Shown here in pieces: positions 9,174 to 21,379 of a stretch of 46,675 nucleotides of DNA (the first letter of the stretch is position 1; each line of letters starts with the position of its first letter). The stretch is from the NCBI GenBank assembly GCA_015680685.1, contig MNCI01004632.1:90822-137496 (forward strand), given 5' to 3'. The notes beneath the pieces were generated by a model that searched no databases, was not told the DNA's origin, and saw nothing but the letters and a program-made list of their open reading frames with translations. Both the position numbers and the translations under genes were made by a program. The DNA is from Gnetum montanum. Lineage: Eukaryota; Streptophyta; Gnetopsida; Gnetales; Gnetaceae.

Positions 9174-12100
9174 ATGTCTATGTATGAGCATGTTCAGTCA
9201 CCACTAGTCCTTACCAGGCCACATGGTGATCTTACGCAATGTATCGATCCACAATGCCTAGACCTTGAGCTCGTAGCCTATGATGAATACATAACATCTA
9301 TAGAAGTACTGCTAGAATAGCCAGACCATCTAGTTAGGGCTCTAGATCTAGAGGCAAGTGACGTAATTGAGGATACCCTCATTGAAGTCCCTATAACAAC
9401 ATCTAATGGCAAGGTGAAAACATTGAAACCTAGCTCTTTACTAGAGCCTCAACATTCCCAAAACATTGCAAAAGTACTCAATGATAACATCAAGGCATTT
9501 GCATGGTCTTATGAAGACATGCTAGGCCTAGATCCTCATTGATGAGTTGCCATTTAGTGCACCACGATATCGTGTACAAGATATCATAGTTTATCTCCTC
9601 ATCTATAAATAAGAGGAGTCAGTTAGTGGTTAAAAAGATAAGTTTTAGATTAGAAGTTTAGAGTTAAGTTTTGATTTTAGTTTTTGTTTTTCATCTCAAC
9701 CCTTTTCCTCCCAGTGCATGCCTGCAGTGTGGTGATTGTAATTGTCTGGCATCCTTTATTCGAGTGTGATGTACTTGGACACACACATGATCGGCAATAA
9801 AGATCGAGATTACTTCATCATTGCAGCATTCACTTAGATTAATTATTTATTTACTTGTTATTTACTGCTTTCCTAGTTAATCTCTCTCTCACCCTTAAAC
9901 TCCTATTAAACACGGAATGAGTACGACTTGATTACGAGCCCTTAAGTGTGACTACTTGGTAACCCAGTAGCGTACCTAGGATCTGCGCTTGGTAATCCCA
10001 ATGGTTGTCATGCAAGAAGTCCAAGGTGTGTACGGATGATCGAGGAAGGGATGTTCATCGCACTTAGGCTAGCTTAGATTCTCTCTCATCCTTTCTCTCT
10101 TAGCTTAGTTAATATTATCTTCCATTGCCTTCAGGAGTAGCATTAGGTTAGAAACACATCATACACCTCACTTTGGAATAAATCATACGTGACAAAGCTA
10201 ATACTAGTCCAAGTGGGAAGACAACAAACTGCGACCTAAGGATGACGATCTAGATGCCACAACTAGTCCATCTACAGAGTTCGACCAGATCACGCGTGTA
10301 ACACTCGTATTCGTATGGTTCAGTGTAGGGGTACCTCGCCACTCATCACTTGTGCAGTGCAACATAACATAATCCTTGATCCCAACATAAAACTAGTCAA
10401 ACAGAGAGCCCACAAGGTTAGGCCTAAGGTGGCATTGGCAGTCCATGATGAGCTCACCAAGCTCTATAAAGTTGGTTTCATCTAGGCTGTTGACTATGCA
10501 GATTGAATCTCCAACATTGTGGTTGTACCTAAGAAAAATAGAAGTATAGGCATTTTCATAGACTTTCTAGATCTCAACAAGGTGACCATTAAAGATGACT
10601 TCTTGTTGCCTAGCATTGATCAATTGTTTGATACTATGGCTAGTCACGCCTTGTTGTCCTTCATGGATGACTTCTTAGGTTACAACCAGATTCAGATCAA
10701 CCTAGAGCACTAGCTTAGTACTACCTTCATGACCCCTTGGGGTACCTTTTGCTACAGCATGATGCCCTTTGGGCTCAAGAACATAGAAGCAACTTATCAA
10801 CGAGCTATGACATACATCTTTACCTTACTACCTCAGATACTTCCATCGATTCTCTACTTTGACAAAAGTGAGACGATGGTATAAAGGTCCCCATGTACTA
10901 CCTAAGCCACACATTAGTTGCCTATGAAGCAAAGTACAATGATGTGGAAAAGACTTGCCTTGCCTTAGTCTTTACACTTAATAAATGAAGGCATTATCTT
11001 TTCCATAGTCAAGTCAACATCATCTACAAAAGTAATGTACTCCAAGCTATTACAATGAATATTTATGAGAGTAGTCACATTGCATGTTGAAAAGCAATAA
11101 TTGCTGAGTTTGACCTATATTACATTGCACAAGCATCAACAAAAGGTCAAGAAATAGCTGCACAACTTACGGCTTCCCCAATCAATGACTAAGCAACAAT
11201 AGATCCAGAATTTCTAGATGAGCATGTCACTAGCATAAACCAAGTGCCTGACAACTTCGAGGCACTCTTACACTTTCATGGTACTTCAACCTCTCAAGGG
11301 GGTAGCGCCACTATCGTAATCACATTTCCCTATGGAAAGATCTGATCCTTCATGTATCATTTTGCATTTCCATGCACTTATGAGTATGAGGGTCTACTCC
11401 GAGGTATCTAGTAGCTTGCGACCTAGGAATACAGAACGTAGCAATCCAAGGTGACTTGCAACGGGTTGTCAACCAAGTCATAGAGGTTTATGCTTGCAAA
11501 GCCCAATACTTAAAGACTTATTGTGACTTGGTAAAGCACATACTCAAGCAATTTGCAACTGCTAATGTTCAGCTAATCCCTCGCAACAAAAATGTCATCG
11601 TCGATGCATTAGCTACATTAGCCTTAAGCATTGCACCTGAAATGTTCCATGCATTGCCCACTGTGATGGTGGATTGCACTATGCCTATCATGCAAACAAC
11701 TAACATTACATCCATAGCCACAATAAGCACGACCCACGTAGTAGAGTGGTACAATGACATCAAGTCATACCTTCTACAGGGTGAACCTCCGCAGCATCTA
11801 ACCACTACTCAAAAAGACATAGTAAGAAAGTGGTTGCGACAGTACATCATTGTAGGTGATAGCACTTTGTACCACTGATCCTACGATGGCATACTATTAA
11901 CATGTGTTAGCGACAACGAAGTGTAGACAATCATCAAACAAGTCCATGAGGGACTCTGTGGATGCCACATAGCACCCAAGGCAATGGCAGCAAAGATCAT
12001 ATGCTTAGGCTACTATTAGCCTTACATGGAGCACGATTGCATTTCCAAGGTTAAGATGTGCGACACGTGTCAATGACATGATATCCTCATGCACGTGCCA

Positions 12101-12958
12101 CCTACTAAACTGCATACAACATAGATCACGTGGTCATTCCAACATTGGGGGTTGGACATCATAGGACCAATAATGCCTACATCCTCCATAGGTTATAGCT
12201 TCATCATAACTACCACTAAGTATTTTATGAAGTGGGTTGAAGCTATTCCCCTTAGGAAGACTACATCATAGTAGGTTTGCAAATCCATACTTGACAACAT
12301 AGTGATCCATTTTGGTTTACCCATGACCATAGTCATAGAAAATGGGCCACAATTTAACAGTGCTGAGACTAAAGACTTTTATGAGCACTTTGGAATCAAA
12401 CATTCCTTTTCATTACCCTACTACTCACAAGCGAATGGCAAAGCAAAGGCCACAAACAAGATCATCATCAATCTTCTGAAAAAGATGCTTAGTAGCAGTA
12501 AGCAGCGATGGCATGAGCAACTAACCTATGCACTTTGGGCCTATCGCATGACACGAAGAACTACAATAGGTAAGACACCATATAGTTTAGTTTATGGATC
12601 TAAAGCCATCTTGCCTCTTGAATTCTAGGTCCCATCGCCCTGTGTAATCCTCTTAAGCTTCATTGATGAGGCTCAAAATAACAAGTTGAGAACCATGAAC
12701 CTCGACTCAATAGAGGAGGAAAACATGTAGATGTTGGGTCAAATTGAGTAGTACCAACAAGTGCAACGCTAGATCAAGGAGGGGGACCTAGTCCTCAAGG
12801 TCACTTGTGAACCTGTAGACAAATTCTCAGCTAACTGGGAAGGGCCTTTCTTGGTCGTCAAGGCCTATGGCAACAAACCATTCAAGCTTGTTGACCACAA
12901 CGGTAATGAATTCGCCAATTCAGTGAAAAACTCGTACCGGAAGTCATATTATGCATAG
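9174..12958 (+). pseudogene. pol: Tat-lineage pol: RT, two RNase H domains, integrase (broken)
   Basis: Reading in order: a leader (9174-9539), RT (about 10354-10840), a first RNase H (about 10887-11170), a second RNase H (about 11290-11640, with a QGD..VVNQV core and DALATLA end) and integrase (about 11910-12640). A C-terminal tail ends at TAG 12958. Two RNase H domains are the mark of the Tat/Ogre branch of Ty3/Gypsy. RT keeps the KK-R, LSFMD and MPFGLKN-type blocks, then jumps from TYQRAM to RNase H, so the YxDD box and thumb are deleted. Integrase keeps the HHCC finger with CDTC. The second catalytic Asp reads Glu (IENGPQF) and the Glu position reads Lys. A solo LTR splits the frame at 9540, and removing it with one target copy keeps the frame (814 bp, 1 mod 3, as observed). 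There are many TAG stops and some frameshifts. It is not functional. Confidence 0.88.
9540..10348 (+). mobile_element. Solo LTR inserted in Tat pol
   Basis: An 809-bp LTR runs from TGATGAGT to ACTCATCA in plus orientation. It has decayed GATATCGTG palindromes and a TATA box (CTATAAATAAG, about 9601-9611), and closely resembles the element 1 LTR. Flanks are CTCAT (9535-9539) and CTTGT (10349-10353). Both derive by one CpG transition from CTCGT, which also fits the pol reading across the site. No internal sequence remains. Confidence 0.9.
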
Positions 12959-13009
12959 CATGCAGTGCCTCATCAAAGATAAAGCAAGGTAAGCAAGAGT
13001 CCACTATGA

Positions 13010-13230
13010 CTATAAACTAGTGAAGAATTGTTCGTTATGACACCGAACTAGCATAGAAATCATTTGCTACAATGCTAAACTAGCACATCCACCATCCGCT
13101 ACAATGTTAAACTGGCACACAGTAGTCTACTAGAATAAACTTGCACCTCACAATCTACTAGGACCTTAAACTAGGTCCACAATCTACCAAGACCCTAAAC
13201 TGGGTTCGCAATTCAACGCACATAGTTCTA
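13010..13230. repeat. Short degenerate array after Tat pol (TAAACTAG-type)
   Basis: The phrase CTACAATGCTAAACTAGCAC and variants (GTTAAACTGGCAC, CCTTAAACTAGGTCC, CCCTAAACTGGG) recur about every 35-45 bp. A related array with core GGCCTAAAACTA lies at 20760-21040, after the gag-protease reading. The arrays probably belong to the 3' untranslated region of the same Tat family, where tandem repeats are common. Confidence 0.6.
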
Positions 13231-14840
13231 TAGACAAGCAAGCACAAATACTTCCAACCCTTCATCATCTGCCCACAACTCGTGGGCAAGATAAGGTGGA
13301 GCACTATAGTTCCAAAATGAAGTTCACGTTATCAAGAGAGGCCTATGGAACATTTGCAACATTACCGCCCCTTGGCATTTTGCTAATCCTCTAGAAATGT
13401 CCTTGGGCATTTTGCTGACCTTCTGGAGCTCCTGCCATGGTCCTCAGCAATACCAGCCCAAGGCTGCATTCACAACATTATTGACCTTGGGTATTTTATT
13501 ATTGGTTGGAGCTCTTATCATAAGCACAACCCGCTAGAGTACTAGTAGTACTATGGCCCAGCCATTTTGCTACCATCCTCCAGCCCTCACCATTGCCTAG
13601 GCTTAGGAGTGCTTTCAGCATCCTAACTCTCTATCATTTTGTTGGCTTTACAAGCTCTTGTCCTTGGTGTGGGGTGTTGAGCATTTGCATCACCATTTTC
13701 CTTTGCCATCTTGCTAACCTCTCTAGGTGCTCACTACTAGTATGGCTGCTGGAGCTTTTACAACCTTCTCACTCCAATACTTGCATTGGCTTTTTTGCAC
13801 TGGTTTTTCAAGCTCTTGAAATTGGTCCAACCATTACAGCATTTGCAGTACATTTGCATCTAGTAATTGACTCTCATCTCATGTTGTGTGGTTGTTTTCT
13901 TATCTTCTATGCATTATGTTTGTAGGAAAAAGCCTCAAAGGAGATCATGCAAAGATGCATCTCATCGTAGCGGCAAGTCACCACATCACTCCGATGTGCA
14001 TGATCAAACTGACTAAGCTACTCGAGAATGCATATTTGTATTACCTCACTATAGCCTACTCACATTTTCTCCTTTTACCTTGCATTTCCCTAGTTTCCCC
14101 TACATCATTGACCTGGCAACCCCTCTGATGTACATGGCACCCTCCTTGTGTCAACCGTAGAACCCATAGCAGATGTAATGCAACTTGTCCTATGGGGAGC
14201 CTCTATGGGCTGGTCAAAGCCTAAGTGGATGTAATGTAACTCATCCTAGGAAGGAAATAGTTGTCCTACAGATGTGACACATGTGCACTAAAGCAAAGCC
14301 CATTAGGTGGCACGCAACCCACCTGATGAAAGGCATCCTACAGCTAGCATCTTGCAAAGTGCTGAATCCAAAGCATATTTTCCTTATAGTTAAAAAAGAA
14401 AAAATGGAAAAAAAAGCAAATAAAATGAGGCAAAATGTGTCCCCAAGTAAAATTAGCAAAGCTTTAATTTCACAACCGGTCCAACCTTGAATTTGCATTG
14501 ACCTTCTCATAAGTACTTCGATGCAAGGTCACTGTTTTAGGGGCAAGCCACACTAGTGTTGCATCTTACAATTTCACACCATTTGCATTTCCTACACCCT
14601 TTACCTATAGAAAACCATTACCCTTCACACTCTTGAGTATGATGAAGTGACATTCAATCAGGTACTAATGAGTGATGCTGGTGTCAAGCCTGCTATGGTG
14701 TTTTACGTTCTTTGTCGACGTCTCTTGGGCCACTCTTCCAGATGTCAACAAAGAGGGGCCAATCAAACACCACCAAATTTGGGCTCCTGGGTCTCAACTG
14801 CAGATTTGGCTAAATGTCAAAGCTTGGCAATTTTTTTCTA
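13231..14840. repeat. Tat 3' non-coding region with degenerate repeats
   Basis: I see no gene. Between about 13360 and 13880 a loose unit recurs. It is built on CCTTGGGCATTTTGCTGACC followed by a CTGGAGCTC-like phrase, about 60-80 bp apart. The rest (13900-14840) has short chance frames only. It joins the 3' side of the Tat pol to the repeat-rich LTR-like segment that follows. Confidence 0.45.
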
Positions 14841-15680
14841 AGTGTGGACACTATGCTCCCATTGTTGGGACTACACTTTAGAGTGTAGTCAGTGTAGTTG
14901 ACACTAACAATCTAGATTTGCAAAATTTTTCTAAGTGTCAACAGCAACTACAAATTTTTCTAAGTGTCCTAACTATGTTCACCCTACCAGGACTACACTC
15001 CAAAGCGTAGTTAGCATAGTCAACCTTGGAATGACTAGTTTTGCAAATTTTCATAAGTGTCAAGCTAGAAGCTATCAAGTTGGCTTGGGATGAAAGAAAC
15101 AGTTTGGCAGATTTTTTACTCCTAAGCCTACACTCCAGAGTGTAGTTAGCGTAGTCTAAATGATTACATCATCTTTGCTAGATTTTTCTAAGTGTCAAGG
15201 CTACACTCTGACCTTCAGACTACACTCTAGAGTGTAGTTAATGTAGCCTACACTGAGCCTCATTTTCTGGCAAGATTTTCCTAACTCCTAGGACTATGCT
15301 CTAGAGCGTAGTCAATGTAGTCTACCAGAACTGCCTCCAATGGCCTCCAGAACTCATCACGACCTTGCATCTCAACCCCAACATTCCTTCAGCAAGCAAG
15401 ATCAACAAGTTTTATCTCTTTTGCACCCCCCATTTGCCCCTACACGGTACCTATGCTCGACACCACTTGAGAGAGTGGATAGCATAGTCTCAGAGTGTAG
15501 TCTCTAAAACTACACTATTTTGCATAATTTTAAAGTACATTGTAGTCTATTTGGCATTCACACATGTATTCTTGGTAGCGTAGTCATAGTCTGGTAGTTT
15601 CACAGGGTCCATTGAAGCACACCAGTAGAACACCATCTTACTTCAGTGGAAACATAGCTATGGCTAGCGTAGTCCCAACT
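14841..15680. repeat. Palindromic CTACACTCTAGAGTGTAG array (putative Tat U3)
   Basis: At least five copies of an inverted-repeat core, CTACACTCTAGAGTGTAG and close variants, occur near 14872, 14990, 15128, 15218 and 15293. Each is followed by TTAGYGTAGTC-like sequence and separated by AATTTTTCTAAGTGTC spacers. Every core can fold into a hairpin. Weaker cores lie at 15480-15520 and 15573-15690. A TATA box follows at 15731, so this is read as the enhancer-like U3 of a Tat LTR. A related stretch with GCTATGCTCC cores lies at 25150-25370. Confidence 0.6.
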
Positions 15681-15730
15681 ACCTCTTTGTCACGTGGCAT
15701 CTAATTCGTGATTCACACTAAACCTAGGCC

Positions 15731-15738
15731 TATAAATA
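15731..15738 (+). promoter_or_regulatory. TATA box of the putative Tat LTR
   Basis: TATAAATA lies directly downstream of the palindromic array and about 1.2 kb before the gag-protease frame. It is the only good TATA box in this orientation between the pol and gag readings, so it probably drives the downstream gag-protease unit. Confidence 0.5.
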
Positions 15739-16939
15739 CCCTAGTGTTTCACATTTTAGGGGTTGGTAAATTTGAACATTGGCATTCTTGGAACTCTTAC
15801 ACCTGAGCGCACTTGGCGTTTTGGCAATTTTAGAACACCGTAGCATTGTTGTACACTACATAGTGCACTGTACACCACCGCAACTCATAAGACACCATGG
15901 CAACCAACCCGATAAGCTTAGACTCCATGACAGACGTAAGTTCCTCATAGCCAAACACCCTGAGACAGTGACTACACTACCTACTATGTCTGTTTGTACA
16001 CTGCGTACCTTCTAAACTTTTCTTTATAGTTGACTATGCTCCCCCCTTGTTAAGGGTTGTGCTTCTCTTTCTTGCTCACATTCTGTGCATTTTTTGCATT
16101 TTCTCTAGCATTTTAGCACTCTACTCACATTTTTCATTGTTTAAGCACATATTCGCACCTTTGCACCCCCATTTTTGCATTTGAAACTTTTACTACGCTC
16201 ACATTTGTGAGCACCGCAGATATCGCAAATGTCGTGCAAACCCATAACATTCATTTCGTCGTAACACCCATAAGTCCTAGTTTGATCAACAAGACCATCT
16301 TGGGCACTCTGCCTCCATTCCCAGTAGGCCCTCATGAGGAATTAGGGTCAAGGCTATGCCACTATGGACCTCTCAAAGTCCCATTCCACCCTCCAACATT
16401 TTTGATCATTACAATTTTTTGGCACTAGAAGAAGGACCTTCGTCATTTCCTTCTTTGGCCATCCCTTAGTTGTTTCCTTGCATGCTCTTTGCACCTTGTG
16501 TGGAGTTGTTCCCATCATCGGTTCCCCTAGAACCCTACTTGACAACATCAATGTTTACACTTAGCCAAATTCTAGGTGCTCAATAAAACATAGCTAGCTC
16601 TAGCATAATGAGTGTAGTCAACTTTGAGCATAGTCCCAAATTTAGTCATTTTTTTCAACAACTTATACTTAACCATTTTTCTATGCATTCCAAAGTTAGC
16701 CATTTTTCTATGTTTTTATACTTAATTATTTTTCTACACTTTCGCACTATCTTTTGCATTAGAAATCCTTTGCATTTCTCTCTTGCACCATGAATACCAA
16801 GTAGCCTTCAACCTTCACTTTGAGCGCAACTATTGTCTAGCTTGCTCAATGACAAATCTAGATTGACCTTCTTGAGGCTGGGGGCCTTGTCCTGACATAG
16901 AGGTAATCTTTCCAGCAATGCAACCTGCCTCCCAAGGTC
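15739..16939 (+). other. Putative R-U5 and 5' leader of the Tat gag-protease unit
   Basis: No protein is supported. The sequence is rich in GCATTTT and CACATTTT phrases (16080-16200 and 16660-16780). A short echo of the U3 array (GAGTGTAGTCAACTTTGAGCATAGTCC) appears at about 16610-16640. I could not place the LTR end or a primer binding site with confidence. The first convincing codons are those of gag at 16940. Confidence 0.4.
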
Positions 16940-19900
16940 ATGGTGCTCAACGATGAGCAATATAACTTCATTTGTACAAAACCTCAGGCGAGTTTGCCCT
17001 TAGACCACCAAGAAATTGATGTCAAATGTAATTATGAGCTCATGCATCATAATGGGACGGAATGGTTCCCTTTTGATTTTGACTTTATCCTGCTCATAGA
17101 AGACTACCAATGGATGCTGGATAACCTCGTCTACAACATGGGCCATGAGGTAGGGATAGACTATGAGGGGCCCCTTCAGGAGGAGTTGGATGAGTTTGAG
17201 GCTTAGTTCAAGCATGATAATCCATTCCATGCCTCATTCCAATAGATAGCCTCTACTTTTGTTCCTCCATAGTCTCGCAGCCTGGTGTCGCTACCCAAGT
17301 TAACACATGTAGTGGCAACTCACCAATTACAGCAAATGCACCAAGATGTTGCTTTACCTTTTAGCTTTTCCTTAAGTGTGCCCTTAACCATCCCTATGTG
17401 GCCTATCCAACCTGTTTAGTCCATTTAGCCTGTTCAGGTTGTCCAGCCTTTCGTAGCAACAACTATTGCGCTTATGTGATCCTATGTGCATGTCATGCAT
17501 GTTCCTCCCCCACCGTATGCAACTTAGGCATTGTTCTTCTCACTTATCGTGTCAGCATCCTTTACGATGGCCTAGCCCACAAACCTGTGGTGGGGCCCAA
17601 GTGCTGTTTACATGGCACAGCCCATGCAGCAAGCATTGCATGTGATCACATAGCCCAAAGTTAGGTCGTGGGCCAGCTAACAACCATAGTGGGCAGCACA
17701 ACCCACATAGCCCGCCATTGCAACCACACTTGGCATGGATCAAGAATTCTAGCTAATCCAATGCCTTACTGAAGAGGTCAAGTGGCTCAAGGCCACCTCC
17801 TCTGAAACAATCCATGTGATGGACTTTTGCTAAGATGATCCAGTTAATTCTGTAGTTCCACCACTAGCATTGCTTACTGAGGTCCCACTCCCACAATTCA
17901 CCAAATACAATGGTGAAGGAGACCCTAACGCTCATCTGGTGGTCTTCCCATTAGAATGCCTCTTGTTGCAAGCATGACCAAACACCATCATCTACGTGTT
18001 TGTCATGTCCCTGACTGGCAAGGCATTAGATTGGTACTGTGCACTCCCCAAGGCCTCCATCACTTCTTTAGAGAAATTTCTCACCCAATTTGTTACATGC
18101 TTTAAGTACAACTTGAAGCCTAAGGTGACCTTGGATCAACTGATGCAAGTTAGGCAAGGCTACTTAGAGCCAGCACAAAAATTCATCCAATGGTGGAGCA
18201 CATTACTTAACAAGATCCATGAGCCAATCGCAAAAACTCACTTGTTGGCCATCTTCAAAGGCATAGTGAATGACTTCATCAAGTCAAAATTGTATTACCT
18301 TGCCTCGTAATTTCTTAAGCCAAGCTTTTTCTTAGACCAAGAGCATTCAAGATGAGGCGGAGCCTAGCAAGGATCTAGCATACGTGACCTACAACAATTT
18401 ACATGTGAAGAAGGAGAAAGACAAGGACAAAGGTAAGCCAACAATCACAACCATTGCAATATTGGTCAACGAGGCTAAGCCAGTCAATGCCAAACCAATG
18501 GCCAAGCCACCCAAGGCTCCGACCAATAACAACAAGGTGGTTGATCCTAACATAGCAGCAACAACCAGTCTGCATTGTCGACGACCATGACACCAGCTAC
18601 CACAAGGCCTAACTTTGAGCGCAAGGATCGCCTGAAGTTACCCATCAAGCGGTTAGAGCTGTTGGACCAACTACTTCATACTAGACACATCCAGCATAAG
18701 AAAATGTCCAAGGATGCTCGCAAGTAGCATGATTGATACTACAAGCTCCTCAGAAATCCTTCAGCGGCACTACCTACCAAGCCTTCGATCCCTAAGCAGT
18801 TTAGATTGGACCATTTTTGCTAGTATCACCAATTGCAAGGTCACAATACAGAATTTTGCATGGCCTTGCAGGATGATATATAATGCATAATTGACAAGGG
18901 TGAGTTGGTTCTTGATGCTACCAACCCAATGTGCCTCCAAAACCAATCAATGAGGGTTTACAAGGATCCTTTCAATGCAAGTGGTGTAGGGTACATCATC
19001 AATGCCATCAATGTTGACGATGACTCAAAATTAGCATAAAAACCATTCATGGTTCATGTGCTATCTAGCAACACTTGGGACTCCTTGACATCAACTTGTT
19101 CAAGGACTTCTTTTTTCATCAGAGCACCACCTTAAGCGCCCATAACATCCTTTATGGTTAAGGCCCCATAACATGTTGTAGTTGTAATAGCCCAAACACC
19201 CTTCATCGTAAGGGTGCTGTAACATGCAAACTCCCTACCTATTAGGAATTCAGTGGTAGGCAATGAATCAGTCCTTGCTCATCTAATACCTCATCCTGTA
19301 GCCAACACTAATAAACAATTAAGATGGTAACCCGAGAGGCCTAATGAGCACCTCATCGATCAAATGCTTAGGTAGAACTAGGAGCAAAGGGTACTAGGCC
19401 CACCAAAGCCTATCCCCTTTTCTTCTATCCCAATGGCCCAATCAACTGAAGAGGCCACCGCAACTAGCAACCAACAACAGAGCACTAAGGCTCTAAAGCA
19501 AACAAGATAGGTAAGGTCCAAATCCCCTCCATGAGAGACTCATCTCTTAGGTTGAATGGAGGAGATGAAGGCCAGTAAAAACAAAGCACCAAATAGTGGA
19601 AAAGACTTCCTTGATGCATTGGCACAAATCAAGTAGGCTTTAAAATAGAAAAACACAACACTAAGCTTGTACGACCTGATAATGACTTACTTTTCCCATC
19701 GTGAAGCATTAGTGTGTATGTTAACCTTCATTCTTGTCATAGAGGACATCTTAGCAAATGAGAAATCCATCCATGCTATGATGTTGCCTTTGCCCCTGCA
19801 GGAATCAAGTTCAATGCCCCTAGCATTTTGTCATGAGGTGATCAAGGCAGACCTTGAGAAGGGTCAAGTCATTACCGCACCGATGTTTATCACCATCCAT

Positions 19901-20506
19901 GTAAGGAAATGCAAAATTCGTAGGGTGCACGTTGATGATGGGACAGCAACCAATGTCATCCCATACACAATCATTGACAAGCTCAATCTCACTAATCAAA
20001 TTAAGCCAACAAAGACAACATATCTTAAATCCTTCAATGGATCACATGTTGTCATAAGGGGAACTATCACGATAGCCTTTGTGACAATGGAGCAATTCCC
20101 CACCATCGCTGAATTCATAGTGGTTGAGGAGATGCTAGGCTTCAACCTGATCTTGGGTAGTCTCTGGTTAGCCTAGCTATGGGTCGTCTCCTCCCTAATC
20201 CATCAGGAAATCCACCTTCCATATGAAGGTGGAGACTTTATCATACATGGTGATAATACAACCCCTTTGACTATTAGCAACATCAATGTTGAATAGGGGT
20301 CAAAGGTGGAGTTCCCTAATGACATGCCTCCTACGAAAGCTGAAGGTAAAAAATGTGAAGCAAACCAACTCAAAGAGCCAATGGAAATCTTTGACCTTTC
20401 AAAAGACACTTTGTGGGTAGAATTGCCCTTCAACATAGCTAACGAAGGTCAAGGCAAGTACTATATTGTACCCTCCAGGCCCTACACGCCCCCTAACCCA
20501 AACTGA
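16940..20506 (+). pseudogene. gag: Tat-lineage gag-protease polyprotein
   Basis: About 1189 codons stay in one frame from ATG 16940 to TGA 20506, interrupted by many stops, mostly TAG, but without net frameshift. In order there is an N-terminal domain (16940-17200), a Pro- and Gln-rich linker (17220-17740) and the gag capsid core (about 17900-18310, with FTKYNGEGDPNAHL and SLTGKALDWY blocks). A CCHC-type knuckle follows near 18808-18865 (C..YH...GH.TE.C), then a linker and an aspartic protease (about 19850-20180, active site VDDGTATNV instead of the usual DSG/DTG-type triad). Asp-Asp-Gly at the active site may be degenerate. No RT follows, and a non-coding array begins about 250 bases downstream. 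Confidence 0.87.
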
Positions 20507-21201
20507 ATTAGGAAACAATTGTGCAACTAAGGCATCCCCTTGGTCCAATAAGTGTTGGGTGCGTACCTACCCCACTTATGCACATTTTGCATATTTACAT
20601 TTTTTTTGCATTTTACGTTAGCTTGGTTGTTCACATTTTTGCATTATTTCCTTCTTCATGTGTTTATTTCCTCTATTTGTGCATTTTTGCTATGTTTACA
20701 TTTTCTCTTCGTTACTTTTTAGCAGTTCGTGTATACATAAAAATGTCAAAATACATAAACATACGTGACCTGCCATGGCCTTAAACTAGCATCTTATGGC
20801 CTGAAAAGGCCTTAAACTACTACGTGGCCCACGACACTGGTAATCAAATCTCCCTTAGGTGTATGGCCCAAAAAGGCCTTAAACTACTACACAGCCCACC
20901 ATGGCCTAAAACTGGCAAAGCTTTTCCATTACCACATGTTCCGAAATGGCCTAAAGCTATGACTAGGGCCCAGAATGGCCTAAAACTATCAAAATGTTGT
21001 CTGCACATGCAACCCAAAATGGCCTAAAACTAGCAATTGCTATAACCTAATTGCATCAACTCATCACAACATTAACATTAAACGTAACAAAGAAATACAA
21101 AAGTCTACTCATCGTACACTCCATGTAGCAAAAATCCACTACATCTCATTACACTGAAAGAATACAAAAATGCCCAATGACAAGGCTACATCAGGATCTA
21201 C
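20507..21201. repeat. Tat 3' non-coding region with GGCCTAAAACTA array
   Basis: After the gag-protease stop comes a T-rich stretch with repeated GCATTTT phrases (20580-20720). An array of GGCC(T/A)TAAACTA-type units follows at about 20760-21040: six to eight copies, spaced 30-60 bp, often next to CCCA or CCA. The core resembles the array after Tat pol at 13010-13230. The array ends about 160 bp before the stop codon of the antisense gene. Confidence 0.6.
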
Positions 21202-21379
21202 TTAACCAGTGGTGCTAGGTAGGGGTGGAGCCTCCTCTTCTTTCGCTATGTCACTGGGGCCTTCAACATCATCTAGTGCCTGTCAACAACAACAACAATA
21301 ACAAAAATGAAAAACTATAAGCAAATGTACAATATACAACTGACAAAAAAATCATAAAAAAGCAACATAAATATCTAAC

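Noticed and set aside
13010-15680. CRISPR-like arrays
   Set aside because: Repeats are degenerate, spacers are related to each other, and the context is a plant retrotransposon untranslated region/LTR.
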